From positions 1 to 40,408 of the forward strand of contig JAUNJJ010000022.1 in NCBI GenBank assembly GCA_030533325.1: a stretch of DNA of 40,408 bases, written 5' to 3'. The position numbers were made by a program, and so were the translations under genes. The number at the start of each line of letters is the position of its first letter. Within the stretch, counting starts at the first letter, position 1. This stretch comes from Oscillospiraceae bacterium (GTDB lineage Bacteria; Bacillota; Clostridia; Oscillospirales; Ruminococcaceae). The notes beneath the pieces are model-generated. The model did no database searches. It was given only the letters and a program-made list of their open reading frames with translations, and was not told where the DNA came from. Shown one piece after another: positions 23,265 to 31,290 of the stretch.

Positions 23265-24383
23265 ATGACAGACAGAGAAAGAGAGTTGTTAGCTGACATG
23301 GACGACAATTCAGTAGAACAGATATCAGAATTCTCTGAAGGCCTCGACAGTGACGCAAAAAAGAGAATACTTGAAAAGTGCAGAGCAATAATGAATGACA
23401 ATAAAAACGGAGTGATTAATATGAAAACAAATCAGAACAGAAATTATACAGATACGGAAGCAGAAGTAAAGCACATAAAAAAATCAGGAAACATCAGAAT
23501 GATAGTCTCCGCAGCAGCATGCTTTGCTGTAGTAATCGGAGCCGCAGCAGTTTTATCATCAATAAGGAAAGAGGAAAATAACATACACGTTTCTCCTGAA
23601 CTGACATCAGTTCTGACCACTGTTTCATCTGAGACATCGTACGAAACATCAGAAACAACACCGAAAACATCACAGACAACAGTATCAGAGATTTCTGAAA
23701 CCTCAACCGGCACAGCATCAACCGGAACAGTAACATCCATATATGCAGTTTCCGGTACAGCAGCCGAAACTGTCCCTGTCGAAGTTACAGAAATACAGCC
23801 AGCCGAAATCACAGAAATTAATCAGGAACCTGAAAAAAATTATGAGGAAGAATACAAAAAGTTTTTTGCAGAAAACGCAGATAAAATCTCAGACGGATAT
23901 TTTATGCTCTATGGCCTCGGAATAGATTTTTCCATGGATGAAATGATCTGGTATGATAATGACACTGATGAAATTTATTACCACGGAGAACATGACAGTT
24001 CCCATGAACACGCTGACTTCGAAAATCATCCTCACTCAAATTCCGCTTTTCCTGTTACGGATTCAAGATTCACAAGCAATCAGGATTTTTATGATTTCCT
24101 GCATGGAATATTCACTGATGAATTCATTAACCAGCATTATATTGCTGAATACAAACCATTCCTTGAATATGACGGAAAAATATACTACAAAATGAGCAAC
24201 AAAGGCTTTCTTTTTGACAGATGGGACAAGGAAAACTTCAGCATAAGCGACATTGTTTCTGAAACATCATTTACTATAACTTCCATCGGACACGATGCCG
24301 GCAACGGTGATATTTTTGAAGGAAAAATAAGATTTGTGAAAACATCCGCCGGCTGGAGAGTTGACAATATTGAGTATATGTAA
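23265..24383 (+). CDS. Probable membrane-bound anti-sigma factor
   Basis: This 372-aa protein has a cytoplasmic N terminus of about 75 residues (including DSDAKKRILEKCRAIM), one membrane helix (residues 78-97), a long Ser/Thr/Glu-rich extracellular linker (about 105-190) and a C-terminal globular domain. Near the middle is a His-rich stretch (YYHGEHDSSHEHADFENH), a possible metal-binding patch. The topology and position directly behind an ECF sigma gene support an anti-sigma role; the N-terminal domain does not show the ZAS zinc motif. The C-terminal domain was not recognised. A strong bidirectional terminator follows. Confidence 0.75.
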   Translation: MTDRERELLADMDDNSVEQISEFSEGLDSDAKKRILEKCRAIMNDNKNGVINMKTNQNRNYTDTEAEVKHIKKSGNIRMIVSAAACFAVVIGAAAVLSSIRKEENNIHVSPELTSVLTTVSSETSYETSETTPKTSQTTVSEISETSTGTASTGTVTSIYAVSGTAAETVPVEVTEIQPAEITEINQEPEKNYEEEYKKFFAENADKISDGYFMLYGLGIDFSMDEMIWYDNDTDEIYYHGEHDSSHEHADFENHPHSNSAFPVTDSRFTSNQDFYDFLHGIFTDEFINQHYIAEYKPFLEYDGKIYYKMSNKGFLFDRWDKENFSISDIVSETSFTITSIGHDAGNGDIFEGKIRFVKTSAGWRVDNIEYM

Positions 24384-24392
24384 ACAACAAAC

Positions 24393-24429
24393 CCTCCTGG
24401 CAGATACGATAAAAATATCTGCCAGGAGG
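24393..24429. terminator. Bidirectional terminator, anti-sigma / cotJC
   Basis: A 14-bp perfect stem (cctcctggcagata with its complement at 24416-24429) and a 9-base loop is followed by ATTTTT on the plus strand. It separates the converging anti-sigma and cotJ transcripts. Confidence 0.9.
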
Positions 24430-24437
24430 ATTTTTGA

Positions 24438-25058
24438 TTACATTCGCGGTCTTCTTCCACAGTTCCTGTTAAATGCCGGGTTGCAGGCATAGAAGTTTTT
24501 CGCATTAAGATTATCCTGCACTATTCTCAGACCTTCACCGAATCTCTGGAAATGCACAATCTCACGCTGTCTTAAAAATCTTATCGCATCCTTTACATCC
24601 GGATCGTCTGCAAGCCGCAGAATGTTGTCGTATGTGGACCTTGCCTTCTGTTCTGCTGCCATATTTTCCGTAAGGTCCGTTATCGGATCACCCTTCGACT
24701 GGAAATACGCCGCTGTAAACGGTACTCCGGCTGCAGACTGCGGATAAATTCCAAGTGTGTGATCCACAAAATACTTGTCAAATCCCGACTTCTTTATCTC
24801 GTCGACTGTAAGGTCCTTTGTCAGCTGATAGATCATTGCGGAAATCATCTCAACATGGGCGAGTTCCTCGGTACCGATGTCTGTCAGAAGTCCCGTTACC
24901 TCGCTGTACGGCATGGAATATCTCTGGTTCAGATATCTCAGCGAGGCTGCAAGTTCTCCGTCAGGACCGCCGAGCTGGCTGATAATGACCTGTGCCATCC
25001 TTGCATCCGGTTTTTTTATATTAACGGGATACTGCAGTTTCTTTTCATATTTCCACAT
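24438..25058 (-). CDS. cotJC: Spore coat protein CotJC (manganese catalase family)
   Basis: This 206-aa di-manganese catalase-like protein of the spore coat begins WKYEKKLQYPVNIKKPD. Metal ligands are visible in GGPDGELAASLRYL, GTEELAHVEM and REIVHFQRFGE. An upstream extension of twelve codons exists, but the ATG at 25058 is nine bases from GGAGG and sits just past the cotJB stop. It is the third gene of cotJABC, expressed in the mother cell in known sporulators. Its presence argues for a spore-forming host. Confidence 0.95.
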   Translation of the reverse strand: MWKYEKKLQYPVNIKKPDARMAQVIISQLGGPDGELAASLRYLNQRYSMPYSEVTGLLTDIGTEELAHVEMISAMIYQLTKDLTVDEIKKSGFDKYFVDHTLGIYPQSAAGVPFTAAYFQSKGDPITDLTENMAAEQKARSTYDNILRLADDPDVKDAIRFLRQREIVHFQRFGEGLRIVQDNLNAKNFYACNPAFNRNCGRRPRM

Positions 25059-25059
25059 A

Positions 25060-25314
25060 TCAGTTTCCCTCCTTCTGCCACGGCCATGGTTCATCTACCC
25101 ATTTCCAGCCCTCATCAGTATTTGTCTGGTCGGCAGTAATCGGACCGTATTTCTTATTGTATTCCTCAACAGCCTTATCCCTGAGGTCTTTGTATTTTCT
25201 GAAATAAGCCAGAGCATTGCCGGAGTGAGGGTGAGTGTCCAGATAAAGGTTAAGCTCGTATAATGCAAAGTCATACTTTTTTATAGCTCTCATAAGCATA
25301 TTCTTCTCGTTCAT
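25060..25314 (-). CDS. cotJB: Spore coat protein CotJB
   Basis: This 84-aa protein matches CotJB: RAIKKYDFALYELNLYLDTH, PHSGNALAYFRKYKDLRDKA, YNKKYGPIT and the Trp-rich end WVDEPWPWQKEGN. It overlaps the cotJA stop by four bases and is followed directly by cotJC, so all three are translationally linked. It is a small coat-associated protein without known enzyme activity. Confidence 0.93.
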   Translation of the reverse strand: MNEKNMLMRAIKKYDFALYELNLYLDTHPHSGNALAYFRKYKDLRDKAVEEYNKKYGPITADQTNTDEGWKWVDEPWPWQKEGN

Positions 25315-25550
25315 GGCATACCCTCCTCTGTATACTGCAGCGGAAAATCAAGCTCCGGAAAAATAGTGCCTCTTTCAAGTCCCTCTTCCGGGTCATACAT
25401 GGTATTCATTGTCTGAAACGGAACATATGCCATTCCCAGCGGTGTTTCCGCCGGAAATCTGTCTGTCGGACGCTGCGGCTGCTTCTTTGGTTCAGCAGCC
25501 GGCATTCCCGCAGCATTCATGTTCATTATGTCAAAATAGCCATAATCCAT
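25311..25550 (-). CDS. cotJA: Spore coat-associated protein CotJA
   Basis: This 79-aa Pro-rich protein has the CotJA core: ETPLGMAYVPFQTMNTMYDP, then EEGLERGTIFPELDFP. The preceding Met/Ala/Pro-rich 35 residues are variable in the family. It is first in the cotJABC operon, with AAGGAGGAAGG before the ATG. The promoter was not clearly identified; sporulation sigma factors would be expected. Confidence 0.9.
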   Translation of the reverse strand: MDYGYFDIMNMNAAGMPAAEPKKQPQRPTDRFPAETPLGMAYVPFQTMNTMYDPEEGLERGTIFPELDFPLQYTEEGMP

Positions 25551-25639
25551 TTTCCTTCCTCCTTATCATATTCTATGGAAATAATCTGCAGTTACTTTCC
25601 CGGCCTCAACAAAGAATCAAAAAATATGCGTGCGAAGGT

Positions 25640-25662
25640 GCAGGGCGACCACAAAGCCCTGC
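25640..25662. terminator. Hairpin upstream of cotJA
   Basis: gcagggc/gccctgc (25640-25646 and 25656-25662) with a 9-base loop is followed by AAAAA on the plus strand. It lies in the 265-base gap between cotJA and the zinc-ribbon gene, which otherwise shows no gene. T-run evidence is weak on either strand. Confidence 0.4.
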
Positions 25663-25773
25663 AAAAAGCTAAAAATCTTTTATATTCCCGTGTCATTTAC
25701 CAAATGAAAATAACCTGCACTTCTTCCACACTAATAAGATATGCCAGATTTCAGCAAAATGACACAAAAAATA

Positions 25774-25800
25774 CTCCGGTCATCCCGAAGGAAGCCGGAG
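25774..25800 (-). terminator. Intrinsic terminator of the zinc-ribbon gene
   Basis: Stem ctccgg/ccggag (25774-25779 and 25795-25800), followed on the minus strand by TATTTTTTG, 15 bases past the stop codon. Confidence 0.8.
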
Positions 25801-25815
25801 CATATAAGTACATAA

Positions 25816-26268
25816 TTAATAATTCGCCTGGTCTTCTGCAGCCTTTTCAACTTCAACTACAACTTCGATATCATCAGCTGAAACATCAACAAAGCTCTCC
25901 TGCTTTGCTCCGCATGACTGACAGAACTGCTGATCCTTCTTTATTGACGCACCGCACTTAGGACATGTTGTTTCAACCTCAAGTGCTGCAAGCTGCTGCT
26001 GAAGTTCAGCGATATGTGCCATAGAGTCATTAATCTTTGTAACAATCTCGCTGTATTCTTCGCCTGGTTCATGACCGCTTACTTCAAAATACTTTTTACC
26101 AAGCTCCGTATATGCCTTGTTAATATTTGAGTTTTCAGAATTGATCTGACTCTTAAGCTTTGCCTTTTCTGCAAGAAGCTTTGACTTGTCAGCTACGTCT
26201 GAAGCTGACTTCTTTACCTTTTCACTTGCCTTTTCTGCAAACCCGCCTACTTTTTCTAAAAATCCCAT
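25816..26268 (-). CDS. Coiled-coil zinc-ribbon protein
   Basis: This 150-aa soluble protein has an N-terminal helical, Lys/Ala/Ser-rich region (about 1-90, FAEKASEKVKKSASDVADK and further heptads), then a zinc ribbon CPKCGASIKKDQQFCQSCG (about 102-120), then an acidic tail. The C-x2-C...C-x2-C ligands are complete. The family is widespread in Firmicutes and its function is unknown. It has its own promoter and terminator. AGGAGG precedes the ATG. Confidence 0.85.
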   Translation of the reverse strand: MGFLEKVGGFAEKASEKVKKSASDVADKSKLLAEKAKLKSQINSENSNINKAYTELGKKYFEVSGHEPGEEYSEIVTKINDSMAHIAELQQQLAALEVETTCPKCGASIKKDQQFCQSCGAKQESFVDVSADDIEVVVEVEKAAEDQANY

Positions 26269-26349
26269 CGTTTCTTTCCTCCTGTAATATTGCTTAAATC
26301 ATTGCTTAAACCAGCTTATGCAAGTGTAAATACAATTCGTTACATATTA

Positions 26350-26378
26350 ATTTTATCCTTTTTCAAAGACATTGTCAA
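26350..26378 (-). promoter_or_regulatory. Promoter of the zinc-ribbon gene
   Basis: Minus-strand TTGACA (26373-26378), 17 bases, TAAAAT (26350-26355), about 80 bases before the start codon. Confidence 0.75.
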
Positions 26379-26411
26379 TATATTTTGAGCAATATTTAAT
26401 AATATTTTTTG

Positions 26412-27716
26412 TCATGAATCGATTACTTTAATTACACATGTTCTTTGTTCAGGTTTATTCTCTGAAAAGCTCAGTGCATTAAGCGCTTTCTCCTCTGTCT
26501 GAGCCATATTGCATTCAGTTGATGTATAAAGAGTAAAGATCTTATCCCCTGCCTTTACATAATCTCCGTACTCCTTCTCAAGAATAATTCCGGCACTGTA
26601 GTCAACCGGACTTTCCTTTGTCTTTCGGCCGGCACCAAGTGCAAGTGAAACAAGCCCTATCTCCTCACTGTTCATTCCGCATATATATCCTTCTGTTTTA
26701 CTGTACACAGCATGTTCGTGAACAGCTCTTCCAAGCTTACTGTAATCATCAATAAATCCTGCATCACCGCCCTGCTGAATTACAGAACGTCTGAATACAT
26801 CAAGTGCTCTTCCTGAAGCAATGGCTTCCTTAGCTGCATCCAGGCACTTTTCCTTAGTTCCCCTGCCTGCCATAACAAGCATATCAGCAGCAAGCTCCAT
26901 ACACAGTTCATAAAGTTTTCCTTTTGAATTTCCTTTCAGAACTTCGGTCGCCTCTATGACTTCAAGTGTATTGCCCACTGCTCTTCCGAGCGGAATATCC
27001 ATATCGGTTATAACTGCCATACACTTTTTACCGGCATTTTTCCCGGTACGGACCATAAGCGAAGCAAGTCTCTCTGCGTCCTCAACACTTTTCATAAATG
27101 CTCCGCTTCCGGTCTTTACATCAAGAAGAATACAGTCTGCTCCCATCGCAAGTTTCTTGCTCATAATGCTTGAGGCAATCAGAGGAATGCTGTCAACCGT
27201 AGCTGTTGCATCTCTCAGTGCATAGAGTTTCTTGTCGGCAGGAACAAGATTTCCGCTCTGTGAAACTATTGAAAAGCCGGTATTGTTAACATACCCGATA
27301 AATTCATCAAAACCTGCACTGGTACGAAATCCCGGTATACTTTCAAGTTTGTCTATTGTTCCACCTGTATGTCCAAGTCCCTTTCCTGACATCTTAGGCA
27401 CACTGACTCCGCATGCCGCTGCAACCGGTCCGATTATCAGACTTGTCTTATCTCCTACCCCCCCTGTACTGTGTTTGTCAACAGTAACATTCTTTACAGA
27501 GGAAAGGTCAACTGTCTCTCCGGAATCCTTCATTGCCATGGTAAGGCAAAGAGTTTCCTCATCAGAAAGCGAATTAAGATTTACCGCCATAAGCCATGCT
27601 GAAACCTGATAATCAGGTATACTTCCTTCGACATAGCCTGAAACAAGCCAGCGTATCTCATCGGAACTGAGTTTCTGTCCGTGCTTGGTCTTTGTAATTA
27701 TTTCGTACATATTCAT
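26412..27716 (-). CDS. pdp: Pyrimidine-nucleoside phosphorylase
   Basis: This 434-aa enzyme cleaves uridine or (deoxy)thymidine with phosphate, for nucleoside salvage. It has the signature SGKGLGHTGGTIDKLESIPG, preceded by KHSTGGVGDKTSLI, plus the catalytic region GASTDIALRD-like YALRDATATVDSIPLIASSI and SGRALDVFRRSVIQQGGD. The length suits the Firmicutes PyNP family. The frame extends further upstream, but AAAGGGGGAA lies eight bases before the ATG at 27716. It stands alone without deoxyribose-phosphate aldolase or cytidine deaminase neighbours. Confidence 0.93.
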   Translation of the reverse strand: MNMYEIITKTKHGQKLSSDEIRWLVSGYVEGSIPDYQVSAWLMAVNLNSLSDEETLCLTMAMKDSGETVDLSSVKNVTVDKHSTGGVGDKTSLIIGPVAAACGVSVPKMSGKGLGHTGGTIDKLESIPGFRTSAGFDEFIGYVNNTGFSIVSQSGNLVPADKKLYALRDATATVDSIPLIASSIMSKKLAMGADCILLDVKTGSGAFMKSVEDAERLASLMVRTGKNAGKKCMAVITDMDIPLGRAVGNTLEVIEATEVLKGNSKGKLYELCMELAADMLVMAGRGTKEKCLDAAKEAIASGRALDVFRRSVIQQGGDAGFIDDYSKLGRAVHEHAVYSKTEGYICGMNSEEIGLVSLALGAGRKTKESPVDYSAGIILEKEYGDYVKAGDKIFTLYTSTECNMAQTEEKALNALSFSENKPEQRTCVIKVIDS

Positions 27717-27748
27717 ACATAATTCCCCCTTTTTCTCTGATATAAAAA

Positions 27749-27789
27749 CAGACTTTTCCGAAGCTGCCATCACAGTCCGGAAAAGTCTG
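27749..27789 (-). terminator. Intrinsic terminator after the SpoIID-domain gene
   Basis: A 12-bp stem (cagacttttccg with cggaaaagtctg) is followed on the minus strand by TTTTTATATC, nine bases past the stop codon. Confidence 0.85.
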
Positions 27790-27798
27790 GTCTGAACT

Positions 27799-29145
27799 TT
27801 AGTTACAGTATACAGAGAACTTTGGTGTCTTAAGGCCGATAGCCCTTGCAAAATCATATCCGTTTACTGTTTTCTGTCCGTCGATTGTTACTCTGCGTAC
27901 ATATCCGCCGTCGCCAATCTCAGGCTGAATCCATGAGCCGTAGGATGATGAAAGTGTAATTCCGTAACTGCTCTGAATTCTGTAACGAAGAGTATCAACA
28001 CTCATCGATGTAATCTCACCGTAGTGAGAATCATATTCTGCATCATATTCGGATACTACAGATCTCAGATAAGGTATATCGTCAATTATAATGTCCTTGT
28101 TTGAAGCTGTTGCACCGCCGCTTGATGCACAGAACATTGTAAGCGCATATGAACCGTTGTAGTATACAGCCTGACCGAGAACTGACTTTACTGCGTCAAT
28201 AATCTTCTGGTCCGGTCCCGGCTTAATTGCCATACCGCTTGTTGAACCGCCTGCATGCTTAACATATGTATATGCCGCTACAGCCTGCGCCTTGATTGCT
28301 TCAACTTCAAATGAGGAACCTATCTCTGCGTTGCACACCATGGAAATGATGTCAACAACACTTCCCGAGTATCCTCTTACAGAAATTGTTTCCGTCTCTG
28401 CATCAGGTGTATATGCGATTGTTGTACCAGGATAATAATGTTCAAGAATCTGAAGATAATTATATCCGCCGTACTTTGCATAATAGTTTGCACCGTTCTG
28501 ACTCATTCCTATTCCGTGTCCGTAACCATAGCTTGTAAAATATACTGTATTCGGTGTAAGGGTATCAGGCAGTCTTATCTCGGCTGCACCAACTGATGTA
28601 CCACTCTGTGCCGGTACAGAAGGTGTCTGTATAATACCAGGTTCAGCCGGTGAACTTTCTTCAGATGCCGGCTGTTCTGCCGCATCCGGCTGTCCCGGAA
28701 CCGGAATATCAGTAGGAACAAGTTCCTGCTGTTCCAAAGTTTCTGTATAGTCGGAAAGTTCTGCTTTCCACCATTCTTCAACTTCGTACTCTTCCTGTGT
28801 CTCCTCTGCGGCTTCTTCTGTTACTTCAGGTTCTGCCGGCTGTTCAGCTGCTTCCTGATTTTCCTTAACCGCTTTGAATGCACTCGATGAAACTGTAAGG
28901 TCTATTAGTTTTGTGATATTGCTGCTGTTATTATTAGTTTCTTCATGATTGAGCGCTACAACTGAGGCTTCAGTGCTGTATGTATCGTCCCATACCGCTT
29001 CACTTCTAAGCACGTAAGAAGAACTGGTTTCAGGGAGATTCAGCACTGCTGTATTTACCGTACCTGCAGCTGTAACAGCAACACCGGCTGTAACACTTGC
29101 AGCAAAACCGATAAATATTCGCTTTAGTGGTAATAGTTCTTTCAT
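27799..29145 (-). CDS. SpoIID/LytB-domain protein, permuted motif order
   Basis: This 448-aa exported protein has an N-terminal hydrophobic helix (about residues 8-30), a Glu/Pro-rich linker (95-185) and a SpoIID-type domain. The lytic transglycosylase segment is present: CNAEIGSSFEVEAIKAQAVA with the presumed catalytic Glu274, AAYTYVKHA, MFCASSGGATASN and IPYLRSVV. The block GYGHGIGMSQNGANYYAKYG with LEHYYPGTTI, normally at the C-terminal end of SpoIID, comes first here (207-242). It precedes neighbouring class B sortase genes in coordinate order and follows them in transcription, so all act at the cell envelope. Whether it is a sporulation or vegetative wall hydrolase is open. Confidence 0.85.
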   Translation of the reverse strand: MKELLPLKRIFIGFAASVTAGVAVTAAGTVNTAVLNLPETSSSYVLRSEAVWDDTYSTEASVVALNHEETNNNSSNITKLIDLTVSSSAFKAVKENQEAAEQPAEPEVTEEAAEETQEEYEVEEWWKAELSDYTETLEQQELVPTDIPVPGQPDAAEQPASEESSPAEPGIIQTPSVPAQSGTSVGAAEIRLPDTLTPNTVYFTSYGYGHGIGMSQNGANYYAKYGGYNYLQILEHYYPGTTIAYTPDAETETISVRGYSGSVVDIISMVCNAEIGSSFEVEAIKAQAVAAYTYVKHAGGSTSGMAIKPGPDQKIIDAVKSVLGQAVYYNGSYALTMFCASSGGATASNKDIIIDDIPYLRSVVSEYDAEYDSHYGEITSMSVDTLRYRIQSSYGITLSSSYGSWIQPEIGDGGYVRRVTIDGQKTVNGYDFARAIGLKTPKFSVYCN

Positions 29146-29210
29146 AAAAACTCCATTCGCGTCCTTTAAAAAAGGATTAATTAGATTTCACTTAATCACT
29201 CGCAGACTTA

Positions 29211-30053
29211 TCAGTAACGCCTGATACTTCCCGTTGTACCTTCAAGCGGATCCTCACCCGGTCTGACCATTCTGGCTAAAACAACAAAACGTGTAGGGTC
29301 AGTAGTATCTCCGCCGTAGCATGTTGAAAGAGCAAGATATTTGTCATCTTCTCTGAGATCAACATTTGTAGTGATAAGTGATTTATCGTCAATCTTTGAA
29401 AGGTATTCCTTCAGAGTCCATTCCGGTTCCTTTTCCCGTGAGAAGAAAATATAGTTCCAGAATTCAAAGTCTGATCCGTGAACACCGTTGCAAAGCATAA
29501 ACGCAAAAATTTTGAACTGATAATCAGCCGTAAGAGAGCTTACTTCAACTATAGGATTCTGCTCATAAAAATCCTCGTATCTCTCATAATTTTTAAGGTC
29601 GCTGAACATGACACCGCTTGCCATATTGTGACCGTACAAAAGAGTATTTTCTGTAAAATACTCCGGCTCAATTCCGCATCTGTAATCCATAAATACCCAT
29701 CCGGCCGGATCATAGTTGCGGTCAAAGTCCTTGTCTATGTAATAATCGTTGTCCGACGCCCTTACAACAGGGTAGTCAATAACGGTATTACTGATTCTTA
29801 TCCAGCCAACAGTATCGGAGTTCATCTCCTTATACTCCTGAGCTTTGAGACTAAGTCCGTTTACAAACGGAGCAAATGTAGTAACCGGCTCTGTTTCCGG
29901 CTGTGTTTCCGGAGCTGTACTAACTGCTGTTGTTACATCCGGAACAATTTCTATTTCATTCTTTGGTTTTCTGCTGATAACAAATGCCACTGCTGCAACT
30001 GCAAATACTGCTGCCGCTGCACTTACAGCAATGATGGTCTTTTTTTTATTCAT
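29211..30053 (-). CDS. srtB: Class B sortase (first copy)
   Basis: This 280-aa membrane-anchored transpeptidase has one N-terminal helix (residues 6-26), a Thr/Pro/Glu-rich linker, then the sortase barrel: TVGWIRISNTVIDYPVV, FMDYR, LLYGHNMASG (His142), LSTCYGG (Cys245) and TRFVVLARMVRPGED (Arg255). The catalytic triad is intact. The spacing and extra helix between His and Cys fit class B. It follows the second sortase gene by 14 bases on the same transcript. No LPxTG or NPxTG substrate was found in the window. Confidence 0.94.
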   Translation of the reverse strand: MNKKKTIIAVSAAAAVFAVAAVAFVISRKPKNEIEIVPDVTTAVSTAPETQPETEPVTTFAPFVNGLSLKAQEYKEMNSDTVGWIRISNTVIDYPVVRASDNDYYIDKDFDRNYDPAGWVFMDYRCGIEPEYFTENTLLYGHNMASGVMFSDLKNYERYEDFYEQNPIVEVSSLTADYQFKIFAFMLCNGVHGSDFEFWNYIFFSREKEPEWTLKEYLSKIDDKSLITTNVDLREDDKYLALSTCYGGDTTDPTRFVVLARMVRPGEDPLEGTTGSIRRY

Positions 30054-30067
30054 CCAATCTGCCTTTC

Positions 30068-31093
30068 TTAACCATAAGGCACAAAATCTGTGTCGTCATA
30101 ATCCTTTTCTTCTCCTCTTGCCTTGTACCATTCGAGCGGCATAAGAGGGTTTTCTCTGGTTCTGCTCTCCTCTGTACCGGCATACTTGTCTTCACCCGGT
30201 CTGAGTTTCCTTGCAGCAACCACAAATCTGGCATCTTTATATGCACCTGTTATGCATGTTGAAAGCGTGAGAAGCTCGTCACCATACTTAACATCCACAT
30301 TGTTCTCTGCCAGAGCTCTTCTCTTTATCTGATTTACATAGTCATAGAACTCATCTTCTGAACCGAAATCAGTTTTGTCTGTATAGAAGAACTCACAGTC
30401 ACCTTCACCGCCGTCAGCGTAATAGTAACCAAATATCTTGTAGGTTGATACTTCATATCTTGAAGAAAGCAGAATAAGCGGATGCTCTTCGTAGAAATAT
30501 GAGTCAGTATAATAATTCTTGAGTTTTCCGAACATACTTCCATCGGACATCTCGTGTCCGTATATTATGAGATTGCCGGAACGTTCCCTCGATGAAAGGA
30601 CATTTCTGTAATCAAGATAAATCGAACCTGCTCTTGCTTCCTCACCGCGGAAATTATGATCGAGATAAAAATCCCTTTCAGATTCTTCACGCTTCTGAAC
30701 AACAGGATAATCCACACCACTGTCTTTGCAGCTTCCGTTTTTATCCGGTATCTGAATATATCCGACAACATCCGGATTCATATCAACAAGAGTCTTCATG
30801 TATGAAAGCATCTCTTCATCTTCGTATGAATTTTCAGCATCGTTCTGTACGACTTCTGAGAGCTGCGGTATATCCTTCTGTATCTCATGATACATACTGT
30901 TATTTTTGAAGTTTTCATAGAAGTACTCGAATATCAGAAAAGCACATACGCCAAAAACCGTTACTGCTATAAGAAAAACTATCTTTCTGATAATCTCCCT
31001 GACCGGATCGCCCTTCCATGGCAGAAGTTTTTTCAGAACATCTGTATATGAAAACTTTGCGGATTGTTTTTTCTGAACAGCTGATTTACTCAT
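30068..31093 (-). CDS. srtB: Class B sortase (second copy)
   Basis: This 341-aa protein has a cytoplasmic N terminus, a membrane helix (about residues 37-57), and a class B barrel: VVGYIQIPDKNGSCKDSG, VDYPVVQ, IYLDYR, IIYGHEMSDG (His180), LSTCITG (Cys280) and ARFVVAARKLRPGED (Arg289). It is clearly diverged from the first sortase, not a recent copy. The ATG at 31093 has GGAGAG upstream, better than an earlier in-frame start. It is the first gene behind the promoter at 31136-31165. Confidence 0.94.
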   Translation of the reverse strand: MSKSAVQKKQSAKFSYTDVLKKLLPWKGDPVREIIRKIVFLIAVTVFGVCAFLIFEYFYENFKNNSMYHEIQKDIPQLSEVVQNDAENSYEDEEMLSYMKTLVDMNPDVVGYIQIPDKNGSCKDSGVDYPVVQKREESERDFYLDHNFRGEEARAGSIYLDYRNVLSSRERSGNLIIYGHEMSDGSMFGKLKNYYTDSYFYEEHPLILLSSRYEVSTYKIFGYYYADGGEGDCEFFYTDKTDFGSEDEFYDYVNQIKRRALAENNVDVKYGDELLTLSTCITGAYKDARFVVAARKLRPGEDKYAGTEESRTRENPLMPLEWYKARGEEKDYDDTDFVPYG

Positions 31094-31135
31094 TTTATTC
31101 TCTCCTGTAAGCACAACTGCCGCTTAATGATAACA

Positions 31136-31165
31136 ATTTTACCACTCGTTCGGCTTGTTTGTCAA
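31136..31165 (-). promoter_or_regulatory. Promoter of the sortase / SpoIID-domain operon
   Basis: Minus-strand TTGACA (31160-31165), 18 bases, TAAAAT (31136-31141), about 42 bases before the first sortase start. Confidence 0.75.
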
Positions 31166-31290
31166 GTTTCTGAGCAACATCTTTAGCATTTTCACAAATG
31201 CGGCTATAAAATAAACGGCTGTTGTGTACGTTTTAAACTAAATTTTGTGAATAAATTGTATTTAATATTTGAACAAATTATTAATAAAAT

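Noticed and set aside
29478-30071. A 197-codon plus-strand open frame opposite the first sortase gene.
   Set aside because: The sortase on the other strand has its full catalytic triad; the antisense frame has no motif or ribosome-binding site.
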